Shown piece by piece: positions 47,223-59,389 of a stretch of 64,000 nucleotides of DNA. Location: NCBI RefSeq assembly GCF_008831285.2, contig NC_045145.1, positions 9,362,802 through 9,426,801 of the forward strand. The letters run 5' to 3'. A model generated the notes under the pieces. It ran no database searches. It was given only the letters and a program-made list of their open reading frames with translations, and had not been told where the DNA came from. Both the position numbers and the translations under genes were made by a program. The stretch comes from Nymphaea colorata (taxonomy: Eukaryota > Streptophyta > Magnoliopsida > Nymphaeales > Nymphaeaceae). Within the stretch, counting starts at the first letter, position 1, and every line of letters starts with the position of its first letter.

Positions 47223-49792
47223 GTGTTGTTGTGACTGTGCAGTTCCTTGCTGGCAAGTTAAGGCTCGGTCGTACATTTGCGGGATTTGATCTTCTATAAT
47301 AGACTTTTTCCTCACCTTGCTTGTTTGGAATTTCTTGAAAAAGGTTCCACAAAAAGAAACCCCAGTTCGTCACTTGGTCCAATGAGCGACAATTTCCACC
47401 ATTTCGATTCAGTAGGTTCATCTAGCAAAAGTAGAAAAAAAAAAACTTTTTGAGTGGCTGGGACTGTGGGGGAGGCATTCCCACTGCACAAATAAGAGAC
47501 CCAAGCCTCCCTCCTTCTCCCTGTCCTTGAGTCTATGATTGTTTCAAGATTTTGATGGTCCTATGGTACACCATTCTAACCTTGAGGTGACGGGGCTCCA
47601 AAGAATCAATCTTTCTTTTAGTTGCTGAATCTCTATTTGATTGATCAATGTGTGATGTTTAGAATCCTCATTACTAATGGAATCAAAATGCTCTCCGGAT
47701 TGATAGAAGATCCTTTCAATTGGCTAAAATTCTTACTTCAAAGTCAACATGCCACCATTTGCAATCCAAAAGAGTAGCATCTACGAAAATAGAACTGAAG
47801 ATGACAGCACACCACTCAAACCTGCCAGCTATATTACACCCCTCAAAATAAATAAAAAAATGTCTTCCTGTATAATACCTGTATGCAAATCATTATTTTG
47901 AGACACACAAAGTGAGGAGGAACCTAAAATGTGGCTACTTAATTAGTTGCTGTCTCTAGCTATACATGTATTGTACAAAGTGCTTGCCAGGCTGAAAGCT
48001 TTTAGGGTTCAAAAGGTTCATTGGGAAGGCAACAATGGATGCATCTACATAAACAAAAAATCATATTTAATTTAACCTACTACCAGGGGTGGTGCCAAAA
48101 ATTTTGCATTGCAGAGGCTGAACTACACTTTCAAAATTTTAACGGAGCCAAAGAACTATATATAATCTTTTGTATAGGTTAAAGTAAAATTTAAAAAATT
48201 TACATGCCACTTTTTTGAAATTTTAAAAATCTGAAAGTGGGGATGGGAAGCATGGCCCTCCCTGCCTCAGGCCCAGACTGCCACATAGCCAATTTCCATG
48301 GCTCTATTGAAAAAGAGAAAAAAAAAGTTTTCTCATGAGAAATTGATCCACATATTTTGAAACCTGAAAAAAAAAAGGTTTTCTCATGTGCTCTCAATTA
48401 GTACATTAGTAACTCGGATAACTTTTCGCTACCTAAATTGGTGTTAATTTGGAAAAACAAAGAATGACGTCTTGACATAATTTCCAAACAAAAAATTTAA
48501 TTTCCTGATTATAACTTGAATTTGAACATGATTTTAAACAATGGTTGATACATATTTAATTTGTGACACATACAGGAAACACAACAAAGGAAGGAGAAGG
48601 TTGCCAGGCAATTATCGAAGTTCATGAAAGCTAGAGTTTAAAGGTAATAGATTGTCCCCTGGAGTTTCAGTGGTACCAAATGATGGTGTGGTAAACGCCC
48701 TGGGTTCGAGAGTTGGTACATATAGGGGTAGAGATAGAAATTTTTCTAAGGGACCTGAATAGTATTTTTAAAATTTGTACACGAGCCGAACAATATTTTT
48801 CAAAATTTTTACATATACTAATTTACAAATTTTTAAAAAATGTAAGCATAAATTCTTTTCCTTTTTTTTTTCAAAATTGGGGGAATTAGGAGAAGGGGAA
48901 AGGGAAAAGGAAGTCATAAGATCATTCAGCATGCTCAAAATGTTGAACGCTTACCTTTTATGTTCCAAAGACAATATAACAAAGTTAAGTAGTCAGTATA
49001 AAGCGAACAGTTTTCAATTGGTCAGCATAAGGTGAGAGAGAGAGAGAGAGAGAGAGAAATATGATAAATCTTGCTAATTGAAGACATGCAATGCAACATA
49101 TTTCTCAAACACCCTATAAACAAACAACCCAAACCTATTAGCATGAGATCAACAACAGTATAAGTCAGCAATGATAACTAACATCCCATCCCTGATGGGA
49201 GATCATCATAAACCGAATGAAGCTGTCCGTCCATGGAGTTAGTTCTATTGCACAAGGTCGACCAAGGCCAAACTAACTAGAGCCAATTAGTAGGCTATCA
49301 CAGGTAAGTAGTCATCCATACTTGATTGTTGATTATCCTCCAAATATGTAGTCCTTTTTTTTATGCCTGCACTTGGCTTCCAATCCAATCAGACCATCTC
49401 GCCACGGATGTTTGGGAGGCATATGAAAAGCTAGGCAAGAGCAGCATGACAGAGGCAAAGATATGAAAAGGAAAGCTTTGTGCAGTCCCCATGGAAAGGA
49501 AACAGATGAATCAAATTTTCTTCAGAGACATCTGATAAAATTGGAACGATACACTGACGAATCAAATACTTGATTAAGCCAAACATGACAAGCACTAAGG
49601 AAAAGATTGACCGTCAATTTTTTTTTTTATACACAAGTAGAGGGGAAAAGCCACATGTGGACACGTGTGGCCAGTTGCCCACACAGTTTATTTGTTTCAC
49701 TGAATAGGTGGTTTTCAAAAATTTTGTTCATTCATATATGGTGCTCCTTAATTATTTGTTTAGTGCTCCTTGATCTTTTTATTATGTTTAAT
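47223..49792. other. Non-coding interval, no gene recognised
   Basis: Contains a weak tRNA-like (SINE-head-like) stretch at about 48655-48730, a local direct duplication of TTTTCTCATG at 48330-48390 and a GA run at 49032-49057. Open frames here have no recognisable domains. Confidence 0.45.
49032..49057. repeat. GA microsatellite
   Basis: Thirteen or so uninterrupted GA units. Confidence 0.85.
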
Positions 49793-49800
49793 CATGGGTG

Positions 49801-50054
49801 TAAGTATGAGCATCGGACCCTACTAGGGCCCAGGCTCGGCCCAAAAATTAGGCACCCGGCCAGCCTGATAATTTGATTCGGTTTGGTAAGATAATTTTAA
49901 TATTATTTTAATTAATTTTTATATATAATTATGATATTTTATTACGATTAATTATATTTACATATTATTTTATATTAAAAATATATTTTTTTAAATTTTA
50001 ACCAAGTCAGACTCGAGCCACAGCTAATTGCGGCTCAGCTCGTGCCCAGACCTA
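49801..50054. mobile_element. hAT-like MITE with perfect 8-bp target duplication
   Basis: CATGGGTG occurs exactly at both borders (49793-49800 and 50055-50062). The ends are TAAGTATGAGCA and, inverted from the right, TAGGTCTGGGCA, sharing about 9 of 12 bases. The interior is non-coding, AT-rich in the centre and GC-rich near the ends (GGCTCGG .. CGGCTCAGCTCG), as in common plant hAT MITEs. Confidence 0.75.
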
Positions 50055-50062
50055 CATGGGTG

Positions 50063-53007
50063 GAGGCAGATGTGGGCTATGCGTGGAAAATTGTCCATAC
50101 TGACCCCAAAAAGCATATTCTTTTTATGCTGATATTTCTGAACAAGTATTTGGTTTACATATTGGTGCTCCTTAGTTAGAATTTTTCTGCATCTGCCAGC
50201 TATGTCTAATGTTTTGCCCTTTGGTTAAAAATTTGTAGCTTCACCCTCTAACAAGTATCATTTATTCCTCTTTTTCCATTTTCAGATTTCCCTTCTCTGT
50301 AATCATAATATATGATCGGGCAAAGGTGGTTTTCCGGTAGCGACATCGTGATTGAACTCCTCCATAGCTTCCAGCAAAATCATTTTGACTGTGATCTTGA
50401 AATCAAAATGACTGGTAGCAAGCGACGGAGCTAGCACAATCATCAGCAGCAGTAAGTAACAAGCAGCGGTCTCGAAAGTAGGATGTATGGAATGTAGGGA
50501 AGGAAGCGAGATGAATGACGTACGTTGTTACGAATGTTATTACAGCACGCCACACCACACAAAACGCTTTGAAGCGGTTCAGTGAGGCGCTACTGACGTG
50601 TTCTGGAGCGCGCCTCCCTGTGTTTCGCGTCTGATGCGTGAGGCTTGTGCTTCACGTGCACTGCTATCTTTTACTTAAAAAAAAAAAAAGAATCTGACGG
50701 TATAATGTGCCTGGCGGTACCGGAATGAGTTGACACATTTTACAGTAGAAATTACAACTACGTTTTTTTGGGCAGCCTATGCAAGTTATTTTTTTAAAAA
50801 TGTTTATTTAAGAAAAACCACCTTGATCCAAGCTTTTGAGCAGCTTAAGCTTGCTGAGGAGAAAAAGTGAAGAAAAATGTTTTTAGTTTAAACGAAATAT
50901 TTTACCGAATCGAAATTTTACACTCATAAATGTTCATGATAATGAAAAACAGATGATATCATATATGCATATTGATCTAACTCTTTCCAGCTTTCCTAAG
51001 GTTAATTTTCAATAAAAAGGAATTGCACACATGGTTGTGAGTCTACGAAGTTCACTTTGTCAACTGATAATTATGAAGTAAAATTCAAATGTCAAATTGA
51101 AAGGGATGCTTCATCATTTCAATATGAATTTACAGATTTCTTCTGGAAAATATGAAAAACTTCCTTGGCCCTGTAAACATTGTTTCCATATCCCAAGAAA
51201 ACAATGCGCTCCTTTTCTTAATTTAGTTGCGGATGAATTCTTGTTTGAAGTCAGAATATATTCAAACACTTGAAATGAATTTTAAGCGAGGAAAACGGGT
51301 TCCAAGATGATTTCAGAGATGCAATTAGGTTTATACACCTACAATCTGTCGATATCTAATTAAAAATGCGCCAGTTGAGAATGGACCACATAAGATGTTC
51401 ATACAGGGCACTGATTTTTATGGATTACCCCACGAACTTCTCGTCCTTCTTTTCCCTTCTTTTGGCTTTCCTTTTCAGTGGTGTCCTATTTTTTATACTT
51501 TATTCAGCCCCAATGACGAAACATTTTTCGCACTCAGTAGACAAGGGATCATAACCATCAGAGTGGAAAGCAGGTGCAAGAAGCAATAAGCCTCTTTAGA
51601 AAAAGGAAAAGGAATGCTTGGCGGCGTTAAGCATGAGACACAAAGGAAAAGACCGAAGGAGAACGGAACAACAGTAAGAAGGGCTAGAAAACAATACAAA
51701 ATTGCAGTCAACAAATATTGTAAATCATTTTCTTGCCAGAACCTTTGTCTAAGCATACACAAGCTCTATAAGGAGCGCATATCTTCCAAAAAGTAAGCGA
51801 TATTTCTCACAACCCAAGAGAACGGGTTTTCTCTTTCGAGCAAAATACTTTCCTTGGAAATCAGAAGACTCAAATGTGGAGTTACAAGGATTTATGAAGA
51901 ATTAATCTTTATAAGAGGCTGAAGACTGCCATCAGTACAAGGACACACTAAATCCATGGTTGCCAGAAACAGGATTAGCATAGATCTGATAACCGAGATC
52001 CTTAATTAATTTTTGATATGGTTGACGTGCTTGTCACCAGATCAAACAGGCAAAAGTAGACGAGGAAAAGCAAGCGATGAGACTCAGGTACACTCTGCGA
52101 GACAAGCGGCGCTGAGTGGGACGAGGCATGAAGTGCATGATCAATCAAGAATCCTATGTCAATCAAAACACTCGAAAAAAGTTAATCAGGTATTGAGAAC
52201 AAAAAGGCAGGAAGGTCAGACACGATTAATTGGCCGTGTTATGAACCAACATTAACATGGGAAAAGGCAGCGAGGAAAAGAGTACAAAGATAGGAGAAAG
52301 CAAGAGAAACAAGACCAAGAGCTACGGCCTCAACCCCCTCGCTCCATGCTATGTCCGTCCAAGCTGCAACATTACAAATGTGGTGGGGTCATCCATCACT
52401 TCGACCAAAATATCGTCCTCTAAATTTATTCCATCCTGTTTCCCCCTCCCCCTGTCTCATCTGCTCCTCCACGCTACATACATTATTGGGAAATTTACCA
52501 AACAATCAAGTTACAGTATTTAACAAAACGACACACACCATGAAGACCTTACTCTCTCACAGAAAAACTATTTTCCTACAAATTACAGAACTACCCACCT
52601 GTTTTCTTGTATCAGAGCAAAGATTATGCTGGCAATTTCTGCCTTGCCATCTTGCTATCATCTTCATCTTCGTGCTTTTGCAGCTTTCTGCAAAGGATAG
52701 GCAACAGTTTGGTAATTTGTGAGGAATTTTATTCCCTGGGGCAAAACCGAAGACCAAGGCAAAGGAATTGGGAGCAAGGCGACAAGGACAATGTTCCAAT
52801 CATTATTCTCCATTTGGAGCCCTTCCAAATATAAGGCTCCAGGCCTGCTTTGGATCTTCTTCCACTTTCTTCCTACGAAACGCAAATGCCTTCATCTCAT
52901 GCCCACCAAACCAAATCTTTCACTTTGACACCCACAACGCCATCCGCCAAGCATTTCCTCATGCACCTTTAGTTATTATTCAACGTCCTACCTTACACGC
53001 TTGTATC
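50063..53007. other. Intergenic DNA upstream of the small host gene
   Basis: No coding domain recognised in any frame. Bases 50560-50650 are GC-richer. Several short overlapping open frames at 52250-53050 on both strands read as chance. The last part should hold the promoter of the gene starting at 53138. Confidence 0.45.
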
Positions 53008-53015
53008 TATAAATA
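53008..53015 (+). promoter_or_regulatory. TATA box of the small host gene
   Basis: TATAAATA lies 130 bases before the chosen start codon, in C/T- and A-rich plant promoter context. Transcription would begin near 53040, leaving a leader of about 100 bases. Confidence 0.6.
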
Positions 53016-53137
53016 CAAAGCCAAATTCCTCGGCATCCCACAGCCCTAGTCACACATCTCATTCTTTGAATACGTCTACCATCATCACCACCACTATCAT
53101 CCTACTGCCACTAAAATTATACGTCATTCCTGCATTG

Positions 53138-53512
53138 ATGGGCAGGCAAAATGATTCTGCAGTGCTGCACTCATCCATCGCTCTCTTGCAGGAAAGATTT
53201 AGACAGTTGCAGAGGATAAAAGAAATGAGGGTGGAGAGGGAGCTGCTGAAATCTTTTTCAGACAAGGAAAGAAGGGCCTCGATGTGCTGTGATTCCTCAG
53301 CCGTAAACCTGCCAGATCAAATTCTACTTCACATGACTCCAGAGGCACATGTCAATCACTATGGTTCACAAAGCAAGCATCTCATCTTCCAGCCCACGGA
53401 GATGACAGAATTTGCATCGTCACAGTCAGAGAGAGCAGCTGCAGGACTTGGCCTGAATAGAACCACCCACTATTTCGATGATTCAGAGGTTGATACATCC
53501 CTTCATCTGTAA
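53138..53512 (+). CDS. Small conserved plant protein of unknown function
   Basis: This 124-residue protein starts MGRQNDSAVLHSSIALLQER. A basic, probably helical segment follows (FRQLQRIKEMRVERELLKSF). The middle is low in order and the end reads THYFDDSEVDTSLHL. I recall uncharacterised angiosperm proteins with the same N-terminal block and DVDTSLHL-like end, so the gene looks real; its role is unknown. I chose the ATG at 53138 because conservation begins there, although the frame stays open from 53066. There is no signal peptide or membrane segment in this form. It is intronless, intact and converges on the gene ending at 53609. Confidence 0.72.
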   Translation: MGRQNDSAVLHSSIALLQERFRQLQRIKEMRVERELLKSFSDKERRASMCCDSSAVNLPDQILLHMTPEAHVNHYGSQSKHLIFQPTEMTEFASSQSERAAAGLGLNRTTHYFDDSEVDTSLHL

Positions 53513-53608
53513 ACAACATGAACTATTTTTTTTCTTTTTTTTTTAAACTTTTCTTTTTAGTTTTTTCCTCATCATGGTTAGGAAATGAAAGAGGGTGTGG
53601 AACTGTAG

Positions 53609-54774
53609 CTACTGCTTGCTGTTATTGTCAAAGTCCTCAATGATACAATCAATAAGAGGGCCTTCGGCAAGGCAGCCCTCTACTTTCTTCTGAATTGGAA
53701 GTTCAGCACTTTCAGTCTTGTCCATGTCCTCATCATTACATTTTCTTTTTATGATTCTTGGGACTACTCGAGTAACTGATGTAGCGTTAAGATTGGTAAC
53801 ATCCTCATTTATTCTTTCAAAACGAACTGCACTCACCTTTCTTGCATTTCCAGCCAATATCTGCAGAAGTATAAGCTTGAAATTAGTGAAGGTAATTAAC
53901 AATATCGACGCAAAATTTTTTGTTCCATCTTTACATCAAACACCAACTATTTCACTGCACCTTGAGTCAAGCTAACAAACTTCATTACACTTAAAGCTAT
54001 AGGACTTTTTCATCAGGAAAACCAACCCAATCTAATAGACAACCATAATTATCAAGAATTCCATCACAAGGGGTTTCAAATATTCAGCACCTTTCCGGAA
54101 ATAGACTTCTATCATATCAAGCTTATGACCTCTGTAACCTACTATACACGAACCAAGATGAAAATAGAAACTAAATTCATTTGTATCTCACCTTTACATC
54201 CATCTTGAAATAAAATGACATATTTTACATGCTTCACTTTAACAAGGAAAACCATCAGGCTTCTGGTAGATCATTATCAACAAAATGGTGCAATCAATGG
54301 CACTAGTCAATTTTATCTAGGCTAAGTTTAATTAAAAATCTCCCAAGAGGAAGACAATGAAGGCCAAATTACAATATTTTTATTTGTAATCTTGTAGGAA
54401 CAAGAAAAATACAAGGCAGATACAGGCAATTAATATGAATCAACCACTGAAAATTTTTGGCGAGAAGAAGGCTCCTTACATGCATAATTAGAGACAAATT
54501 TAGATATTATATAACAAACTGTTACTGACCAAAACATGATGAGACTCTTAACATAAGACCAAAGTGCATTACGCATCAACAAAAGTAGTCAGGAGGATAC
54601 CTCAAGCTTAAATGTTTGATGCTTCTCCTTGTGATTATCAGATTCAACATCGACGTGTTCATCATTTTCTTCAAGACTTGCATTTTCAAGCTTAACTTTA
54701 ATACTCTCACCAGTTCTCGGAATATATCCAAAAGATTCGCAAACAAAACCAGACACAGTCTCATACTGATGACC
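53609..54774 (-). CDS. DUF21/CBS/CorC-type transporter-associated protein, last two exons
   Basis: Exons 54774-54601 (58 codons) and 53860-53609 are joined in phase across a GT..AG intron. Exon 1 reads GHQYETVSGFVCESFGYIPR, then TGESIKVKLEN and an acidic linker to TFKLE. Exon 2 begins ILAGNARKVSAVRFERINED and ends DNNSKQ. This is the CorC/HlyC transporter-associated domain plus C-terminal tail of plant DUF21/CBS proteins (chloroplast-targeted; Arabidopsis At3g13070 and At1g55930), related to CNNM/CorC ion-transport proteins. Both exons are free of stops and splice sites are intact. The DUF21 membrane part and CBS domains should lie upstream at higher coordinates, but I found none before the window ends. 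The gene is therefore either truncated or has a very long intron. Confidence 0.72.
53861..54600 (-). other. Intron of the DUF21/CBS/CorC gene
   Basis: A 740-base interval bounded by GTATCC (54600 side) and CTTCTGCAG (53861 side) on the minus strand. AT-rich, no other feature seen. Confidence 0.65.
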
Positions 54775-57685
54775 CTGTTACAGCAATGAAGATAGAAGAT
54801 TAAAATCTAAAAATGGAAAACTTGGCAAAGCAATAGGAACTTTAAAAACATTTACTGACAGGTAAACTCATTGAAAAATCCACACAACGTATGTGATACT
54901 GAAGAAAACCATGAAACAGTAATGAATAAACTACAACATTTAAATATTCTCAGAGATGCCGCAGGCGTGAAGGCAAAAAAATTCCAAAACAAGGACTTCA
55001 TGACAGAGTTGCATTTCCAGAAGAGATAAATTTTTCAAAATTTTTATGAAGATGAGTAGTATCAGGATGAACCGCTGAAGTAACGATTTCAAGCAAAATA
55101 TATATAACGATACAAACGAATTCAGAAACTTACACTGTTAATTCCCTGGACAAGAGGCCCAGCCATATTGTATGGCATATTGGTAACGAAGTAAATAAAT
55201 TTTTTAACTTGGCCTAGGTGATCGGTTGTTACTTCTTAGTTAAGGTCATAACCCACGACAACTCAGCAACACACACAATAAGCAGTTCACTTCAGGACCC
55301 CACCTCCTTGGGAGCTGGATGCCAGCCGAGATGGATCTGGGGGATGACCTAGACAGTCCACTTCAAATACATTGGCAAGGGGTTCAAAGGCTAAGCTACT
55401 GAAAAATAAAGAAGAAGAAAGTGAAGACGCTAGTATGAATGATTAAAAGATAGAACAAGTGAGGGAGCAAGAGCTCCAGAACAAAAAAAGGGTGCTAGTT
55501 TTTTCCTATTCATTCAAAGGTAACTTGACCTTCAAGGCCTTCGAAGAGTACGTCAAGTTGGCATTAATGAATTACGCAGGATAGATTTCAAAAAGGTGGT
55601 AATTAACTACCTGTGCTACTAGTCTTTTCAAAGGGTTAATCCACCCTGGTTCCATTAGGCATATCTATAACCATTACACAGTTCCTCTACTAATCAATCA
55701 CGTAGGTAGATACTCAGCTTGTCCAGTTGAATAGTGTTTTGAATTTGAAGGACTTCAACACTCACTCATACCAGAGAATCAAACCTGTTTAAGCAAGGCA
55801 GTTGAAACTAGATGAATGATCACTTCATAGTGTGATGTCTCAAGGCTCCATAGTGTGATGTTTTGACTTCAATTACAGATCCTTAAGCTTCATTTTCTTT
55901 GATTTTGAATAGTGATAATAAATGGAAAGAAATCCTTTCCCTTTGTCTTTACTGCTCCATCAGAGGCCTTTGACCAAGGTGTATGTAAACAGTTACAAAA
56001 GGACTGACAAAGAGGAGAATGAGACGAACGAATCGAGAGGTCAGTCAGGCTTACCAAGGGAAAGCTGCAAAGCTGGAACAAGTGGAAAAGCAATCAACTG
56101 AGCATGTCTCCCACACATGAGTTTCTAATCCATGAACTTCATAGATTGCACATGTGAAGAGGGTAAGTAAGTCTAGAGAAGAGGGAAGGACAAGGGTCTG
56201 AAGATCCTATAAACTCTCTTGAGTTGGTCATCCTTCTACCTCCCTAACTGATTCTCTCTTGGACCTGTCTTTGATCTAGAATACCTTTCTTTGCATGTGT
56301 GCTTTTTCTTAATAATTTTAATAATGTATACACAAGGAGAGATCTGCTTAACTCATGGCTCCAGAAATCTTAAATGAAACTATCATCTCCACATTTTTTT
56401 TCTTGCAAAACCAACAACATGAACAGAAACTCCATGTCAAAACCTAATGTTCCATGTCTACTGGAAAGTCTGGATAAAAAGATTGAAAAAGAGAAACATA
56501 ATAATTAGTTTCCGAACAGCTGTCATGATTCACAACTTGAGGTAATTTTTTCCGCAAGACATTTCAAATTCAAACTCCTCTATCACTTGTTCCACAGGCC
56601 ACAGTCTAATAGGCTAATACTTTCTTAAAACTGCTTTCACACCAGGACATTGGTAGACAAAACAAAGAATTTCAATGCGTACATCAGACTTATTAACAGG
56701 TACAAATACAGTTTATACAATCTACCACACTGAAGAAACAACTGATTTTTACATTGATGCCAAGGGTTGAAAAACAGCACTTATCCGTAAGTGTTAGCTG
56801 TGATGAAAAAGAAACCTGGAGATATGAGTACCAATAAGGGTGACCTATGCTCCTCTCTTTCTCTCTAGTCTGTATATCTAGGATCTTTAAATCATCCTAA
56901 TCAATGTCTCAATGCATTTTGTCAAAACTGTAACCATAGAGATGCATGTAAAATGTCAGAATGTAGGAACAAAAGATTTGTGAAAATATGATGCAAAGAT
57001 CAGGCTGTTTGAGCCGAGCAAGCAGATATGAAGGTGAGTACTGAGAAACATAAGCTTTCTTCTGCACTTTCGTCATTGTGGGTCGATCTGATGTTGCTGT
57101 CTCCGTCAAATATGAAGGTGAAAACTGAGAAGTCACATTGCAGCCTGAGACAACTCTTGCAGATGCAGTCATCACCTGATCCTCAATTGTTAAGTCGTGT
57201 GCTTTTTTTTTGGGGGGAGGACACTGCATTGAATTATTTTTGGGACCAATTACTTCATCTGTTAATGGGCCCATTTTCGCTAGCTGATTTCGAGATTTTT
57301 TTGCTGGTTGTTGGAACTTTTGGTAGCAATCGTCCATATGAGCCTAACTTTTCTTTCATATCTGGTCCTATTTCTATTGCTGTTGTAGTGTTGTGGTGTT
57401 TTGCTTCAAATCTGTCGCTTTCAGATCTGAATTTCTTCTTCTGTGGCTTGAGTTACAGTTGAATTCTGTTCAGTCACTGACATTTTCTGGTTCAGATCGG
57501 TTCAGTTCTCTGCATTTTATTTCCTAATTATCTATAGTTATCTCAGACACAGGTTCAGCAGAAAATTCAGTCATGGGGGTGAGGATACAAGGTATTTGCA
57601 AACCCATTTTCATATGGGTCTTTAGAGAAATTATGAAACAACTATGAATGATGGTCCAGAACATTTATAATTTTGGTTTCAGGGC
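54775..57685. other. Intron or intergenic DNA, no exon recognised
   Basis: If the DUF21/CBS gene is intact, its preceding exons should be on the minus strand here or beyond; none was found. A possible AG/GT-bounded block near 55140-55180 does not encode family sequence. Bases 57190-57680 resemble a retrotransposon leader running into the gag scrap that follows. Confidence 0.4.
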
Positions 57686-57880
57686 TTGACCGTGAGCATA
57701 TTTTCCTTGAACCTGAACCTGCCAATAAGACATGAATGCACAGAGGATAATGACGAAGTTATGTCTTGGATCATGAACAGTATTCAACCACATATTACAG
57801 ATGGTCTTATTTTCTGCTTTCCAGCCAAGGGGATGTGGGAAAATTTGAGAGATTTCCTACTCCCAACATACAAATGTTAG
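57686..57880 (+). pseudogene. Copia gag fragment
   Basis: The frame contains EDNDEVMSWIMNSIQPHITD and then FPAKGMWENLRDF, matching the copia gag pattern (..VMSWL.NS..P.I......AK.MW..). Neither LTR nor pol is present on either side. Confidence 0.6.
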
Positions 57881-58678
57881 TTGCATTCTACAGATTGAAC
57901 ATGAAATCTTTTAAGTTCCGTTGCAAAGACTGCCAAGGGCCCCATCTTTTATTAACAAAATTGACTATTTACAATGTACAAAAAACGTAGGGGGAATACC
58001 CAGACATCAGGGTCAAGTATCCCATTTTAGTCTTGACCTAATAGGGCAAGGCTTCAACAAAATTTCAATCACTTTGCAAAGGGGATTAGAATTAGTGATT
58101 GTAACAAGCTTTCTGCAGCAGAAGAAAGTGGAGTTAGCATCCTAAGCTTCGGACGGAAATTTCAGCATCTTCCTAAAACGATGTCTCCGGTGCTTAGGGC
58201 CTACAGTCGGTTGGACAGCACTGTCCACACAGCAAAATCTGAGAGAGCCTCAACGATATCCATATACAGCGAGAAGAGTTGTACTGTCTCATCGTGACTA
58301 GACCTGCAACAATGTTCTGGCTAATCTGAGTTGAGAATCCCGTAAGTTGGTATGAAACAGCCTAGTGGATGTAGAATTGCAATCTGTGGACAAAAGGTCC
58401 TAGACAAAGTCTAATGTTGTCATCTGCATCAATTCCGGTAGTGAGACAAAGCATGACCTGTCTAGATAAATCTTGTTGACAAACAGATTGTCCCAAATCA
58501 GGTGGACATCCTTCCAAAGTGCTGACGTAAACCTGTGTGGAAGAGGGAGGGCTTCACCATGTGTAACACGATTTCGCAACTTCCAGATATTTCCTATTGC
58601 CATAGGGAGGACAGCACGTCTTATATCACCCTTCCACCCTCTTGTATAGCTGTTATCTACCCATTTCATGAAGGTTTC

Positions 58679-58964
58679 TGTTAGAATATGTTGCTGTGGG
58701 AACCGGATCCATTCCTGGACCCGGTTCTATGGGGCGCGGGTACCGAGGCGGGCTCGGTACCCTAGGCGGCTTCTCCTCTCTCCCTCTTTATATTGTCACT
58801 TGTGTTTAGTGTTGAATTAAGTGAAATATAATTTTCTCTCTCCTAGGGTTGCGGTGTGCCCCTAGGTCAGAGCCTCCCCGTGGTTTTTCACCTCTTTCTG
58901 AGGTTTTCCACGTAGATTGTGTGTTCGTTCTCCACTCTCTCTCTTTGTGGTTCGTGTTTCTACA
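58679..58964 (+). repeat. 5' LTR of copia C
   Basis: TGTTAGAATATG .. GTTTCTACA. It contains a perfect palindromic stem GGTACCGAG/CTCGGTACC at 58739-58761 and a TATA-like CTTTATATT at 58787-58795, about 25 bases downstream of the stem. Confidence 0.97.
58787..58795 (+). promoter_or_regulatory. TATA-like element of the copia C LTR
   Basis: CTTTATATT follows a CT-rich tract within the LTR. The position suits a U3 promoter with transcription starting near 58820. Confidence 0.45.
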
Positions 58965-58976
58965 TGGTATCAGAGC
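58965..58976 (+). promoter_or_regulatory. tRNA-iMet primer-binding site of copia C
   Basis: TGGTATCAGAGC directly follows the LTR end, the canonical plant copia primer site. Confidence 0.93.
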
Positions 58977-59056
58977 CAGCGGAGTTGGAGAAGCGTTTTT
59001 TCCGAGGATCGTCAAGTTTTTTCGTCGCCCGACGCCGTTGAAGTTCCGGCGCCGCC

Positions 59057-59212
59057 GCTGCTGCCCGTGTGACGTCGCCCTGCTCTGCCGCCGCTGTCCT
59101 TTGTTCCGCCGCCGCCGTCCTCTGTTCCGGCGTCGCTGCTGCCCTTGTGACGTCGCCCTGCTCTGCCGCCGCCGTCCTCTGTTCCGCCGCCGCCGTCCTC
59201 TGTTACGCCTCC
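59057..59212 (+). repeat. 78-bp tandem duplication in the GC-rich leader of copia C
   Basis: Two units start GCTGCTGCCCGTGTGACG (59057) and GCTGCTGCCCTTGTGACG (59135). The leader 58977-59389 is strongly GC- and CpG-rich, made of CCGCCGCCGTCCTCTGTTCC-like words. It is open in frame with gag upstream of the likely start codon, but the encoded Ala/Ser/Cys repeat looks incidental. Confidence 0.85.
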
Positions 59213-59389
59213 GCGGTCCTCCGTTCGCCCCGTTCTTTGTTCCTGCCACCGTGGGTGGCCTCTGTGTTGCGCCGTCGCCTGCTTCCCGTTGCCGCTGCCT
59301 CATTCCCGCCGCCGTCGCCGCTGCCTCCTTCCCGTCGCCGTTGCCTCATTCCCGCTGCTGTGCCTCTTGTTGCTGTGTGCTTGTTTGTG

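Noticed and set aside
47218-47421. Minus-strand 67-residue frame
   Set aside because: No recognisable domain and no supporting splice or promoter signals.
52250-53049. Several overlapping open frames before the small host gene
   Set aside because: No domains, and they overlap the inferred promoter; treated as chance.
59069-59389. Long Ala/Ser/Cys-rich N-terminal extension of the copia C gag
   Set aside because: Made of leader tandem repeats. Gag homology starts after the ATG at 59390, and relative B lacks a matching extension.
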